Part shown: piece by piece, positions 45,565 to 54,037 of the stretch
Position numbering within the stretch: the first letter of the stretch is position 1
Layout: every line of letters starts with the position of its first letter
DNA from: UTCHB3 sp964371075
Lineage (GTDB): Bacteria; Bacteroidota; Ignavibacteria; Ignavibacteriales; Ignavibacteriaceae
DNA length: 64,000 bases
Direction of reading: 5' to 3'
Assembly (NCBI GenBank): GCA_964371075.1
Contig: CAYJKN010000001.1
Location: 992,001 to 1,056,000, forward strand
Translations under genes and position numbers: made by a program
Notes under the pieces: model-generated
Database searches by the model: none
Told to the model about the DNA's origin: nothing
Seen by the model: the letters and a program-made list of their open reading frames with translations, nothing else

Positions 45565-46158
45565 CTATTTTGAAGTGTTTGTTTTTAACCAATCCGGTAC
45601 TACCGGTGTAAGTCCGGGCACCTTGGCATCCGGTGTTGAAGAGAGTGAATTCACTCTTCCATGGGGCACATCACGGTGACAGTCCCAACAGTAAACTCCC
45701 TCGATGTCGATGGATCTGTTACCTGTCTCGTAACCTCTGTTAGAGATTGGATGGATGGTATTGTCGTGGCATCTGATACAGTTTGCCTGAACAGCCTCTT
45801 TCCCGGCATCTTTAATTTTGATGACCTGCGGTTCGAGTCTGAAAGTGAACATGAATGAATGCCTCATCCCATCCTGAGCCTTAAACAGATATTTCGAGAT
45901 AACATTATCCTGCGGGACATGGCAATCGTTGCATACTGTGAACCTTCCGTGGCTGCCTCTCTCCCAAGTGGCATAATAAGAATTCATCACATGGCAGTTG
46001 ATACACGCTTCGGGTTTGTCGGATGCATACGATATTGCGTTCGATATGTACAGAACATGAAATCCGAGACCAAAAAATATACCAAGTGCAATGATGACGG
46101 GAAAACGCCAGTTTTGGGGTGGAACTAAATTATTGAGTAACTTTTTTATTACTCTCAT
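45565..46158 (-). CDS. nrfH: cytochrome c nitrite reductase small subunit (tetraheme, NapC/NirT family)
   Basis: NrfH is anchored by one transmembrane helix (about 18-40) and passes electrons from menaquinol to NrfA. Four CxxCH motifs are seen at residues 52-56, 76-80, 127-131 and 157-161. It precedes nrfA by 14 nt, the usual order, and belongs to one operon. Two dyads lie upstream and are candidate regulator sites. Confidence 0.96.
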   Translation of the reverse strand: MRVIKKLLNNLVPPQNWRFPVIIALGIFFGLGFHVLYISNAISYASDKPEACINCHVMNSYYATWERGSHGRFTVCNDCHVPQDNVISKYLFKAQDGMRHSFMFTFRLEPQVIKIKDAGKEAVQANCIRCHDNTIHPISNRGYETGNRSIDIEGVYCWDCHRDVPHGRVNSLSSTPDAKVPGLTPVVPDWLKTNTSK

Positions 46159-46245
46159 TCCATTCTTTCTTATTGTGGTTGATAATCAGAATTTCAATTC
46201 TGCTTAAAATAAAACTACAAAAAACTTAAATTGTATGCAAGAATA

Positions 46246-46259
46246 ATCTTTCGAAAGAT
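46246..46259. promoter_or_regulatory. 14-bp perfect palindrome upstream of nrfH
   Basis: ATCTTTCGAAAGAT is a perfect palindrome about 90 bp before the nrfH start. It could bind a dimeric regulator. I do not recognise the class. Confidence 0.45.
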
Positions 46260-46261
46260 AC

Positions 46262-46289
46262 AAATTATTTTAGAATTGTAAAATAATTT
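46262..46289. promoter_or_regulatory. 11-bp inverted repeat upstream of nrfH
   Basis: AAATTATTTTA and TAAAATAATTT are perfect 11-bp arms around a 6-bp centre (GAATTG). Just 3 bp from the palindrome at 46246-46259. May act with it as a tandem operator. Also may be a fortuitous AT-rich dyad. Confidence 0.4.
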
Positions 46290-46340
46290 TTTGGGAATTT
46301 TTTGGGGGAGGAATTAGATTGTAGTGGGATAATTACAATT

Positions 46341-46358
46341 TATACCTTTTCGGGTATA
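46341..46358. repeat. TATACC/GGTATA hairpin, first of two
   Basis: Arms TATACC and GGTATA enclose a 6-base centre TTTTCG. The same arms recur at 46382-46399. Confidence 0.6.
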
Positions 46359-46381
46359 AATATCTATTCAGAACACAATAT

Positions 46382-46399
46382 TATACCCTTTCAGGTATA
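46382..46399. repeat. TATACC/GGTATA hairpin, second of two
   Basis: The same arms as 46341-46358, with centre CTTTCA. Spacing between the two starts is 41 bp. Function unknown. Confidence 0.6.
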
Positions 46400-46590
46400 T
46401 TTTTATAATCTCCTTCCCTTTTCAGATAGGAAATTATCTTAACTCATTGGTGAAAATTTTATCCATTTACCGTTCCAATAAAATTTTGAAATTATTCTCC
46501 GTTTATCAAAAATAGAGTGTAAAACATTTGCACATGTCAACCGATATTTTTAGGTTTTGAAATACATATTAAAAAAATTTTAGGTTAGAT

Positions 46591-48465
46591 ATGAAAAAGT
46601 TGATAACTTTTTTTCTTTTGGTTTCAACTCTGTTTGCACAAGCCCCCTGGCAGGCTCCCGGATTAAAGATTGAGCATGCCCTCACATACAATAACACCTC
46701 GTATATTTTCTACCGACACTTCACTTCCAATATTAATGACTACGAACTTCTCTTTGAAAACAAATTGTATCGAAAGAATCTCAATTCGGGAGTCGAAACA
46801 TTGCTTTTCAGTGGTAGAACCGAATACCTGGCGACAGAATTGATTTCACTTGAGGAAGTAAAATTTATCTCGTTCTCAGCGGAACACCCCGATAGCTTTT
46901 ATTTTGCAGGACAGACTGTGGGTGACTCATCGGGAGCATTCATCAAAGGAAATAGCATCGATCTCTTCTTTCCCAATAAACAAATTGAATTCTTTTTCGC
47001 TTCAAAACAAAATCCGGGGAAATTTTATTTAAAAATTGATGGCGAATACAAGGTCTCAAACGACTATTGTAAAACTTTCCAAATGCTTCACCAGATTGAA
47101 AAGATATTTAGTGTTTCCCCGTTTAATGATATGGAAGTAACCGGTTGGAATTACGGGAAAGTCGTTCGTTCAACTGATGGGGGGATCAATTACACAAATA
47201 TCTATGAACCTGCATTTTCCTACGACTCTGTCTCTACATATTATACACAGGACAGCTCATTAACGCTGATCAGTTCGTGTGGTGACTATGAATGGATGAA
47301 CCAGATTTTATATTCAAATCAGGGAGGAAACCCAGGCACATACTTCCCCGCACTCCAACGGTTTTTTGGAAGAATGGAATTAATCCCTTACAAATCTCCA
47401 TCTGACAGTCTCTATTTTTATCACGCTGATACTCTATTCAGTAAACCAATTGTGTCGCAAAATCTAATTGGGGCAACAGTTTCCAGAATATTTGATCAAA
47501 GACTTACGGGTGCGACAACAATAAATAAATCGACAGAACTGTTCATTTCAACCAGAAATAAGATTTACAAGAAAACAGGAAATTTATACGAAGAGGTAAA
47601 ATCTATCAATTTGCCTGTAGTTGAATTTGACTTTTATCCAATGCATATCGGCGATTTCTGGGTTTACAGAGTTACCGGATGGTCGGAAAATCCATGGAGC
47701 AACGAGATTGACACCATAATTACGACCCGGATTGTGGGAGATACTCTTGTACCGGGGTGGGGTAAATACTTTTTGTCAGACAGATTTAATTACAATCCGT
47801 ATTTCCACAAAATCGAAAGAAAAGACGAAAAAGGGAAAATCTTTGAACTTCTAAATTGGGGACCTGATTCAACCCGATATGAATACCTGATAGACGATAA
47901 TACACTCATCCAAGGAGACATTTCCGGAATGCAAGCTTTGGGGCATCACAGTTATTATTGCCGGGTTACCGATATCAGTTATAAACAACACTTTGGCAGG
48001 TACCGGGTCACAAGAGACCTGGAGGTGGGTTCGTGGTATTGGTATCGGATCACATCAATTGACGGTATAGGTGTAGAGGAGGCAAAAGCTTCATTTGACT
48101 TTGGTCAGACAAAATACAAACTAAAAGGTGCGTATGTAAATGGAATGGTTTATGGAGACACCACAACAACCGGAATTGATGATGAGTTACAAACGCCTGA
48201 ATCGTTTACAGTTTCACAAAATTACCCAAACCCTTTTAACAGCAGCACCAAATTATCGTTTAGTCTTCCTTTTTCAGGCGATGTGATTATCAGAGTTTTT
48301 AATATTCTCGGTCAGGAAGTTTTAAAAATAAATCCAGGATATCTCCCTGTTGGGAAAAACGAAGTGTTATTGACAATGCCTCCGAACTTGAATTCGGGTG
48401 TTTATTTGTGCAGAATAGAGTTTGGAGACAAATCAGCAACACGAAAGATTATGTATTTGAAATAA
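46591..48465 (+). CDS. secreted protein with BNR-like repeats and T9SS sorting domain
   Basis: Signal peptide (MKKLITFFLLVSTLFAQ). The middle holds a sialidase/BNR-type motif (RSTDGGINYTNI) and beta-propeller-like strands. The last 80 residues form a T9SS type A sorting domain (NYPNPFNSSTKLSFSLP, VFNILGQEVLKI, LNSGVYLCRIEFG). Secreted or surface-attached by the T9SS. The ligand or substrate is unknown. It ends before a bidirectional terminator. Confidence 0.85.
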   Translation: MKKLITFFLLVSTLFAQAPWQAPGLKIEHALTYNNTSYIFYRHFTSNINDYELLFENKLYRKNLNSGVETLLFSGRTEYLATELISLEEVKFISFSAEHPDSFYFAGQTVGDSSGAFIKGNSIDLFFPNKQIEFFFASKQNPGKFYLKIDGEYKVSNDYCKTFQMLHQIEKIFSVSPFNDMEVTGWNYGKVVRSTDGGINYTNIYEPAFSYDSVSTYYTQDSSLTLISSCGDYEWMNQILYSNQGGNPGTYFPALQRFFGRMELIPYKSPSDSLYFYHADTLFSKPIVSQNLIGATVSRIFDQRLTGATTINKSTELFISTRNKIYKKTGNLYEEVKSINLPVVEFDFYPMHIGDFWVYRVTGWSENPWSNEIDTIITTRIVGDTLVPGWGKYFLSDRFNYNPYFHKIERKDEKGKIFELLNWGPDSTRYEYLIDDNTLIQGDISGMQALGHHSYYCRVTDISYKQHFGRYRVTRDLEVGSWYWYRITSIDGIGVEEAKASFDFGQTKYKLKGAYVNGMVYGDTTTTGIDDELQTPESFTVSQNYPNPFNSSTKLSFSLPFSGDVIIRVFNILGQEVLKINPGYLPVGKNEVLLTMPPNLNSGVYLCRIEFGDKSATRKIMYLK

Positions 48466-48522
48466 GCCTGGAAAAGTATTTCGTCGAATAAAACTCACCC
48501 CACCTCAAGAAATAAGTCCAAC

Positions 48523-48551
48523 AAAAAACCCCGGCACTTGCCGGGGTTTTT
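48523..48551. terminator. bidirectional terminator between convergent genes
   Basis: CCCCGGC - ACTT - GCCGGGG with flanking A6 and T5, between the stops at 48465 (plus) and 48586 (minus). Confidence 0.9.
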
Positions 48552-48585
48552 GAATTTTAATATTACAAATCGGAGGATGCGTAAA

Positions 48586-49425
48586 TTATTTCCCATCCCT
48601 GTAGATTCTGTAAACTATTGAGGTAATGACTTCGTTCATGGTTTCATCAATATGATTAGTGTCGGTTTTCTGAAGTTGATTCATTAAACCATCTCTATAA
48701 TCGATTGTAATTTTGGTAAGAAAACCCTCGCCTCCCCCATCGGTTAAAGTCCAACGATCTTTGGTATCATAAGCCACCGAAACACCCGCCTCATGCCATG
48801 TGATCTGCCACGGCCTGCCGTATTCATCGTATCTCCCCTCAAATCTGTCCATAATTTCACCCGTTTTTTTTGCTTCAATAAGGTGGCCACCCTCCAAATA
48901 TATTTTACCAACTTTTTGGAGCACACCCTTTTTGTAGGTGTAGACGATGTTGTCAGCCTTGGTGATTTTTCCATCTTTGTCCCTGGTGAAAGTACGGAGT
49001 GTCTTTTTGTCTCCCTTAATTTTTAATAGATTCCCTTTTTTATCGTATTCAAAGAAGAGAGATGCCGGTTTTGAGTCAGCCTTTTTCACTCTATCGTTTA
49101 CGGTTATCGAAGTTAATCTGCCTTCTTTGTCATAGTCACATCTTGTACTATCCAGAAGTGTTTCAGTTTTGTCGCTGTGAATTATTGACGAAACATGAAG
49201 TTCAGCCATGATGCCAAGTTCTTTAATCTTTTTTACATAATAAGGCATCAGTTTTTCGCGGATTATGGGATCAAGTCTGAAATCGTCAATTTTGGTGTCG
49301 TTATAAGTGCGAACTGATTCAAAATCCAGTTGTGGAAATGGTTCAGTCAGGATAAAATCCTGTGAGAAGAGACTTGTTGTGATTAAAACAAAAAATGTTA
49401 CTGCTGAAAAAAGGAATTTTTTCAT
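48586..49425 (-). CDS. secreted YD-repeat-like protein, paralog of the 43011 product
   Basis: Signal peptide, then YD-like beta repeats (CDYDKEGRLTSITV, FFEYDKKGNLLKIKGD, DGKITKADNIVYTY, RYDEYGRPWQITW). The organisation and several motifs repeat those of the 43011-43844 product. The repeats suggest a beta-sheet-rich exported protein. Function unknown. Confidence 0.7.
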   Translation of the reverse strand: MKKFLFSAVTFFVLITTSLFSQDFILTEPFPQLDFESVRTYNDTKIDDFRLDPIIREKLMPYYVKKIKELGIMAELHVSSIIHSDKTETLLDSTRCDYDKEGRLTSITVNDRVKKADSKPASLFFEYDKKGNLLKIKGDKKTLRTFTRDKDGKITKADNIVYTYKKGVLQKVGKIYLEGGHLIEAKKTGEIMDRFEGRYDEYGRPWQITWHEAGVSVAYDTKDRWTLTDGGGEGFLTKITIDYRDGLMNQLQKTDTNHIDETMNEVITSIVYRIYRDGK

Positions 49426-49601
49426 AAGTGTCCTTTAAAAATTGGTTAAATAGATCGGTTAAAATTGGCAAAAATATTTTCTTGCTACCCTAAAATATAA
49501 ATTTTTGATTAAAAATTAAAACCCAAAACCAATGATAACTAAATCATGTTACCATCGGTCGGATAAGTTTCTGGCTCTCGGCTGAGAATAAATATTCCCC
49601 C

Positions 49602-51002
49602 CTACATCCTCCAGATAAAAGCAATTATAAATGTTAAAACCAATCCCATCACAATTGGTAAAAAGGTTGAGACAAGAGTCCACTTTACCGAACCTGTTTC
49701 TTTGTAGATGGTATAGATTGTTGTTGAACAGGGGTTATGCAACAATGAAAAGATCATAATATTAATGCCGGTGAGTAAAGTCCACCCGCCATGCTGAAGT
49801 ATCGTTGCAGTTTGAACATCATCAAGTTCAAACATTACACCTGCACCTGAACCCGCTCCGGCTATTCTTGCAGACATTACTGTTAACATCAATATTGTGG
49901 GAATAACTATCTCATTTGCAGGAATTGCAATCACATACGCAAGAAATATCACGCCGTTTAACCCAAAAATAACAGCTATCGGATCAACGGACTTAATAAA
50001 ATGTTCTGCAAGCGACACATCCCCGACTGTGATGTTTGATATGAGCCAGATTACAAGTCCCGCAGGAACTGCAAATACTATCGCTCTCCACAATACAAAA
50101 AGAGTTCTGTCGATTAGTGAAGTATAAAGAGTTTGCAAGATTCTTGGTGGTCTGTATGGGGGTAACTCAAGACTGAATGTCGAGATCTCCCCTCTCAAAA
50201 CAGAGCGTGATAACCCCCATGAAACGATAAGACTAAGAAAAATCCCCAACATTGCAATAAAAACCACTGCTCCTGCGGAGGCAATTCCGGCAATCCACGC
50301 AGGTGCCGCAGCACCAATAAAGATTGTAGCCACAAGTATTTGTGTGGGCCATCTGCCATTACAGAGTGAAAAATTATTTGTGATAATAGCAATTAATCTC
50401 TCCCGAGGGGAGTCAATTATTCTTGTAGCTACCACTCCGGCAGCGTTACAACCAAACCCCATACTCATGGTGAGAGCTTGTTTCCCGTGGGCACCGGCCT
50501 TGCGGAAAATACCATCTAAATTAAAAGCCACTCGAGGAAGATAACCAAAATCTTCAAGCAACGTGAACAGAGGAAAAAAGATCATCATTGGTGGGAGCAT
50601 CACACTGATTACCCATGCTCCGGCAAGATATGCACCATCAATCAATGCTCCTGAAAGCCACCAGGGTGCTCCGATGGTATCCATTGCCCCTTTTAGCCAT
50701 GGATGACCCCAATCAACGAGTAATGTTGCAAGCCATCCCGAAGGATAATTGGCACCAATAATCGTCAACCAGAAGATGACTGCAAGCATCAAAAACATCA
50801 ATGGAAAACCAAATATTCGACTTGTGACCAGCTTGTCAATTTTTGTGTCAAGTTTAAACGCTACTTTGGAGTCACCTATTTTAACGGCATTTTTGGCTAT
50901 ATCTGCAGCTTCGGAATAAATTGATTCAACAAGGTTGTCATGAAAACTCTCTCCCTGTTCTATTCGGATATTTCTGGCTGCTTCTAAAATTTCATTTTTC
51001 AT
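49602..51002 (-). CDS. feoB: FeoB membrane domain (ferrous iron permease) as a separate gene
   Basis: The 466-residue polytopic protein matches the C-terminal permease of FeoB: Gate/nucleoside-recognition segments with FLMLAVIFWLTIIGANYPSG, MGFGCNAAGVVATRII (conserved Cys), and NPCSTTIYTIYKETGSVKW. The GTPase half is a separate gene upstream, whose stop overlaps this start (ATGA type). It would transport Fe2+ only in association with that half. A full FeoB is one chain of 700 or more residues, so this is a split form. Confidence 0.92.
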   Translation of the reverse strand: MKNEILEAARNIRIEQGESFHDNLVESIYSEAADIAKNAVKIGDSKVAFKLDTKIDKLVTSRIFGFPLMFLMLAVIFWLTIIGANYPSGWLATLLVDWGHPWLKGAMDTIGAPWWLSGALIDGAYLAGAWVISVMLPPMMIFFPLFTLLEDFGYLPRVAFNLDGIFRKAGAHGKQALTMSMGFGCNAAGVVATRIIDSPRERLIAIITNNFSLCNGRWPTQILVATIFIGAAAPAWIAGIASAGAVVFIAMLGIFLSLIVSWGLSRSVLRGEISTFSLELPPYRPPRILQTLYTSLIDRTLFVLWRAIVFAVPAGLVIWLISNITVGDVSLAEHFIKSVDPIAVIFGLNGVIFLAYVIAIPANEIVIPTILMLTVMSARIAGAGSGAGVMFELDDVQTATILQHGGWTLLTGINIMIFSLLHNPCSTTIYTIYKETGSVKWTLVSTFLPIVMGLVLTFIIAFIWRM

Positions 51003-51760
51003 ATTCCTGAAAACTCGTTTTGTTCTATTGCATCAATAATTCGCTGATCCCCTTCAAGCAGACGAAGGGCAACCCAGCGTGCATTTGGTAGATTGGGATA
51101 TGCTTTTTTGATTTTTTTTGTTAAATTTTCGATTGATGAATTAATTTCATTTGTGAAAGAGGTCACTTTTCTGGGTTTGCAGACAAACTCACCAGTAGCT
51201 ACCATGTGAATGTAGGAAAGCAAATCGGGAATTCCTTCTCCCTGTCGTGCAGAAGTTGGAACAACGGGAATCCCAAGGTCTTTCGACAAACTTCTGATAT
51301 CCACTTCGATCCCGTTCCGTTTTGCCTCATCCATCAAATTAATACACAAAACTGCCTTGTCGGTGATTTCCAAAACCTGCAAAACCAGATTAAGATTTCT
51401 TTCGATTCTTGTAGCATCGGCAACAATTACCGTAACATCGGGTTTACCAAAAAGAAGAAAATCGCGGGCAATTTCCTCATCTGTACTTGTGGATAGAAGT
51501 GAATAAGTTCCGGGCAAATCAACTATCTTATACTTGCTACCACTATACTCAAATGCTCCCTCAGCTCTTGCCACCGTTTTGCCGGGCCAATTGCCTGTAT
51601 GCTGCCTAAGACCTGTAAGTGCATTAAATACAGTGCTTTTTCCGGTATTGGGATTTCCTGCCAGTGCAGCCACAAAATCAAATTTCGAAAGGTCGAGCCC
51701 CATCCTCTTTAATGTGGCATTTTTATTTGCGGGACAAATCTCGCAAGCTCCACCACTCAT
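50999..51760 (-). CDS. feoB: FeoB GTPase domain as a separate gene
   Basis: The 253-residue protein starts with a short Cys-rich extension (CEICPANKN), then the G domain: G1 GNPNTGKST at residues 35-43, G3 DLPGTYSL, G4 NLMDEAKRN. A helical GDI-like end follows. It overlaps the permease gene by 4 nt. Together the two parts equal one FeoB; the split is between G domain and membrane part. Confidence 0.92.
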   Translation of the reverse strand: MSGGACEICPANKNATLKRMGLDLSKFDFVAALAGNPNTGKSTVFNALTGLRQHTGNWPGKTVARAEGAFEYSGSKYKIVDLPGTYSLLSTSTDEEIARDFLLFGKPDVTVIVADATRIERNLNLVLQVLEITDKAVLCINLMDEAKRNGIEVDIRSLSKDLGIPVVPTSARQGEGIPDLLSYIHMVATGEFVCKPRKVTSFTNEINSSIENLTKKIKKAYPNLPNARWVALRLLEGDQRIIDAIEQNEFSGI

Positions 51761-51761
51761 T

Positions 51762-52712
51762 TCATCCTGCCTTTCTTACATTTTTTACAAAAATCAGTTT
51801 TGCCTGTTCAATCCGAAGTGCAGCCACTGCACCACGCACACGAAACGCAACGGGATCACCCCCGGCGCTTGACATTTCAAACCTCACCCTGCTTCCCGGT
51901 ACAAATCCGAGATCCATCAATCTTCTCCTTTGTTGACCACGCAACAATTTTGAGATTTTGTGGATGTCACATTCGTAACCTTTATCCAATTTGTCAAGAG
52001 TGGAAAGTTCAAGTGGATCCGCCATTGCCGCATCTATCTCTTCAACTGTGATGTTTGAACTCAATAGACGGGTAAAAACCAATTCTTCACCATCAGCTAT
52101 AAATGCGGTTTTATGATTTTTATTTTCAACTATCCTTATCGTCATCCCGGGATAAACCTTTTCCGCAATGATCTGATTATAAACATCAACCGGTTCATCT
52201 TCAATGTGGGTGATTCTGGCATAGGAGTTTTCTTTAACATCCTTTAACAATATCCCTTTTCTTGGTGGAACATTCCCATCTTTGTCGGGTATGGGATCAC
52301 CATCAGGGTCGTAAAGTGGATTGCCAAGCCGGGATGCCAGATGATCAGCTTCTTCTTCACTTATCAGATGCTCCCTTGCTTCTGCCTCTGCGTGCCACAT
52401 ATCCTGAGCCACACCTGTTTTGTCGGCGAGATAACTCTCCCACAAACGATGAATTCTGATAATCTTCAGGGCATAACTTCTCCCTTCGGGGGTCATGTAG
52501 ATATTTTCACCCACAACGGAGATAAGTTTGGAGTTCTCGAGAGACTCTTCAATGCTCAGTGCAGCTCTTCTTGAGACACCCAATGCTCCTGCAAGACTGT
52601 CAATGGTGGATGCTCCATTTTTACTCTCATAATCATACAGATGTTTAAGTGCATTTTCATGCTGCTCTTTTTCAAGAAAAGCTTTCTGCTTTTTGGATTT
52701 AAAAAAGTTCAT
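51762..52712 (-). CDS. DtxR-like regulator fused to FeoA-like domains
   Basis: The 316-residue protein has a DtxR-type winged helix (GASTIDSLAGALGVSRRAALS) and dimerisation region (about 75-140, with HAEAEAREHLISEEEADHLASRLGNP). A C-terminal FeoA SH3-like part (LDKLDKGYECDIHKISKLLRGQQRRRLMDLGFVPGSRVRFE) follows. It is both a possible metal regulator and the FeoA for the split FeoB. It lies 1 nt before the GTPase gene and overlaps the other DtxR gene by 4 nt. Confidence 0.85.
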   Translation of the reverse strand: MNFFKSKKQKAFLEKEQHENALKHLYDYESKNGASTIDSLAGALGVSRRAALSIEESLENSKLISVVGENIYMTPEGRSYALKIIRIHRLWESYLADKTGVAQDMWHAEAEAREHLISEEEADHLASRLGNPLYDPDGDPIPDKDGNVPPRKGILLKDVKENSYARITHIEDEPVDVYNQIIAEKVYPGMTIRIVENKNHKTAFIADGEELVFTRLLSSNITVEEIDAAMADPLELSTLDKLDKGYECDIHKISKLLRGQQRRRLMDLGFVPGSRVRFEMSSAGGDPVAFRVRGAVAALRIEQAKLIFVKNVRKAG

Positions 52713-53374
52713 CTCACATCCTCAATAAAAAACAGATTGGATGCAATTTTTTCGCTGATATTAAACGTATCATTGCCTACCTGAATAATTGTTGAATTGT
52801 CGTATGTCAGTCTGGAGACGATCATCACCAATTTGTTTAATGATAATCCTATTTCCGTAAAATAGTCCATAAGTTCCTTGCTCGAATCGGTGACTTTTAC
52901 CAACCGGTATTTTTTACCCACCTCACATTTAGGAAGTGTAACCCAATCGGGCAATTCGGGTAAATTCCCAAACTTGTCAGGAATTGGTTCACCATGAGGA
53001 TCAAATTTTGGGTGTCTCAAATATTTATCAAGCTTTTCGATCAGAAAATCTGAAGTGGAATGCTCCAGAATTTCCGCCTCAGCGTGAACCTCACTCCAGG
53101 TGAGTCCCAATACATCCACGAGGAAAAGTTCCCAAATTCTGTGGCGTCTGATTACATGAAGAGCCGTTTTCTTCCCGTCTTCGGTGAGCGACATCCCGCG
53201 ATACTTTTCATAATTCAGGAATCCCTGCTCCGAAAGACGCTGAACCATTTCGCTGGTCGCCGCTTTTGAAACTTCGAGTTTATTTGCAACATCTGTCGTG
53301 CTTACACTCTTGTCGGGATGCGACTCAAGTTGGTAAATCACTTTGATGTAGTCTTCTTTGGATATTGTTGGCAT
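52709..53374 (-). CDS. DtxR/MntR-family metal-dependent repressor
   Basis: N-terminal winged helix (VSTTDVANKLEVSKAATSEMVQRLSEQGFLNYEKYRG), then the dimerisation/metal domain (HVIRRHRIWELFLVDVLGL, VHAEAEILEHSTS) and a C-terminal SH3-like part (about 150-221). First gene of the iron operon. An inverted repeat upstream of its start is a candidate DtxR box, suggesting autoregulation by iron or manganese. The metal is not decided by sequence. Confidence 0.9.
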   Translation of the reverse strand: MPTISKEDYIKVIYQLESHPDKSVSTTDVANKLEVSKAATSEMVQRLSEQGFLNYEKYRGMSLTEDGKKTALHVIRRHRIWELFLVDVLGLTWSEVHAEAEILEHSTSDFLIEKLDKYLRHPKFDPHGEPIPDKFGNLPELPDWVTLPKCEVGKKYRLVKVTDSSKELMDYFTEIGLSLNKLVMIVSRLTYDNSTIIQVGNDTFNISEKIASNLFFIEDVR

Positions 53375-53401
53375 ATAATTAAGTTTTCTTGTTATTTAAA
53401 T

Positions 53402-53420
53402 TTAAGCATTCCTAACTTAA
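53402..53420 (-). promoter_or_regulatory. candidate DtxR-type operator of the iron operon
   Basis: TTAAG and CTTAA lie at the ends of a 19-bp imperfect dyad, 28 bp before the dtxR-like start. The minus strand reading TTAAGTTAGGAATGCTTAA matches the DtxR/IdeR consensus (TTAGGTTAGSCTAACCTAA) at about 13 of 19 positions. Inference from size and position. Confidence 0.5.
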
Positions 53421-53452
53421 TAATAAAGGGCAATTTAAATCCTGCTGTGTAT

Positions 53453-53482
53453 AACTCATCCGTGCGAGTGATATATTCGTAG
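53453..53482 (+). repeat. palindromic TTCGTAG repeat, copy 1
   Basis: ACTC...GAGT palindrome followed by GATATATTCGTAG. It is degenerate in its left arm. The TTCG and a downstream TAAATTTG (53499-53506, 19-bp spacer) resemble a Bacteroidota promoter for the gene at 53544. Confidence 0.6.
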
Positions 53483-53506
53483 AGAAACAATAAATTCCTA
53501 AATTTG
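53476..53506 (+). promoter_or_regulatory. candidate promoter of the 53544 gene
   Basis: TTCG (53476-53479) and TAAATTTG (53499-53506) are separated by 19 bp, like the Bacteroidota TTTG-N19-TAnnTTTG promoter with one mismatch. The start codon follows 38 nt later. Part of the TTCGTAG repeat supplies the upstream element. Confidence 0.4.
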
Positions 53507-53543
53507 TTATTGTTAATTACAAATCTTAAAAGACAATACTGCG

Positions 53544-53906
53544 ATGCAAACAAAATTTACATTAACCACATTCCTGCTCGCTCTGGTGGGGGTTACTGCA
53601 TTTGGAGCATTAGTCGGATACCTTATAAGAAAATTTTTTTATAAGGATATACCGGCAAATGGAGATTTTAAAGAAGGACTTGACAAAGCTACTGAATACC
53701 TTGTTAAAAAGACTAAATCCAAACTGCAAAGCTCGGCAATTGTAATTCTTGCTCTTGGCATTGCCCTGGTTGCTCAACCGATTGCCTGTCAGTTTGGTGT
53801 TGATCTCAATTTTTTTGGACTCTCACCAACACATCAGTTTTGGTTCCTGATGGGAGGAGGAAGCATTGTTCTCTTTGGATTATTTCAGTGGACGAAAAGT
53901 CGGTAG
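53544..53906 (+). CDS. two-helix membrane protein of unknown function
   Basis: The 120-residue protein has hydrophobic helices at about 7-27, 64-84 and 95-113, with a basic loop (KKTKSKLQ). It has no homologs I can name. It is divergent from the iron operon. Spacing and codon use suggest that it is real. Confidence 0.55.
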   Translation: MQTKFTLTTFLLALVGVTAFGALVGYLIRKFFYKDIPANGDFKEGLDKATEYLVKKTKSKLQSSAIVILALGIALVAQPIACQFGVDLNFFGLSPTHQFWFLMGGGSIVLFGLFQWTKSR

Positions 53907-53926
53907 ATATTTAACCAGTAATTTTT

Positions 53927-53966
53927 ACAGTTACGCAGATTACACAGATTAGCACAGATTTTCACG
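53927..53966 (-). repeat. degenerate AATCTGTG-type repeat, copy 1
   Basis: Reverse strand reads CGTGAAAATCTGTG, then three more CTGTG/CTGCG units. A homologous stretch is at 56840-56880. Confidence 0.6.
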
Positions 53967-53980
53967 AAAACGGGGGAGAA

Positions 53981-54010
53981 AACTCGCCTGGGCGAGTGAT
54001 AAGTTCGTAG
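53981..54010 (+). repeat. palindromic TTCGTAG repeat, copy 2
   Basis: ACTCGCC-TG-GGCGAGT perfect palindrome, then GATAAGTTCGTAG. Confidence 0.8.
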
Positions 54011-54037
54011 AAATAATGTGAATCTCTGACCCAAAAA

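Larger units (their letters stand above)
46159..46590. other. 432-bp divergent region between nrfH and a T9SS protein gene
   Basis: The gap contains two strong dyads near nrfH and two TATACC/GGTATA hairpins in the middle, listed separately. A long AT-rich part follows up to the start at 46591. No gene-like frame was seen. Confidence 0.6.
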
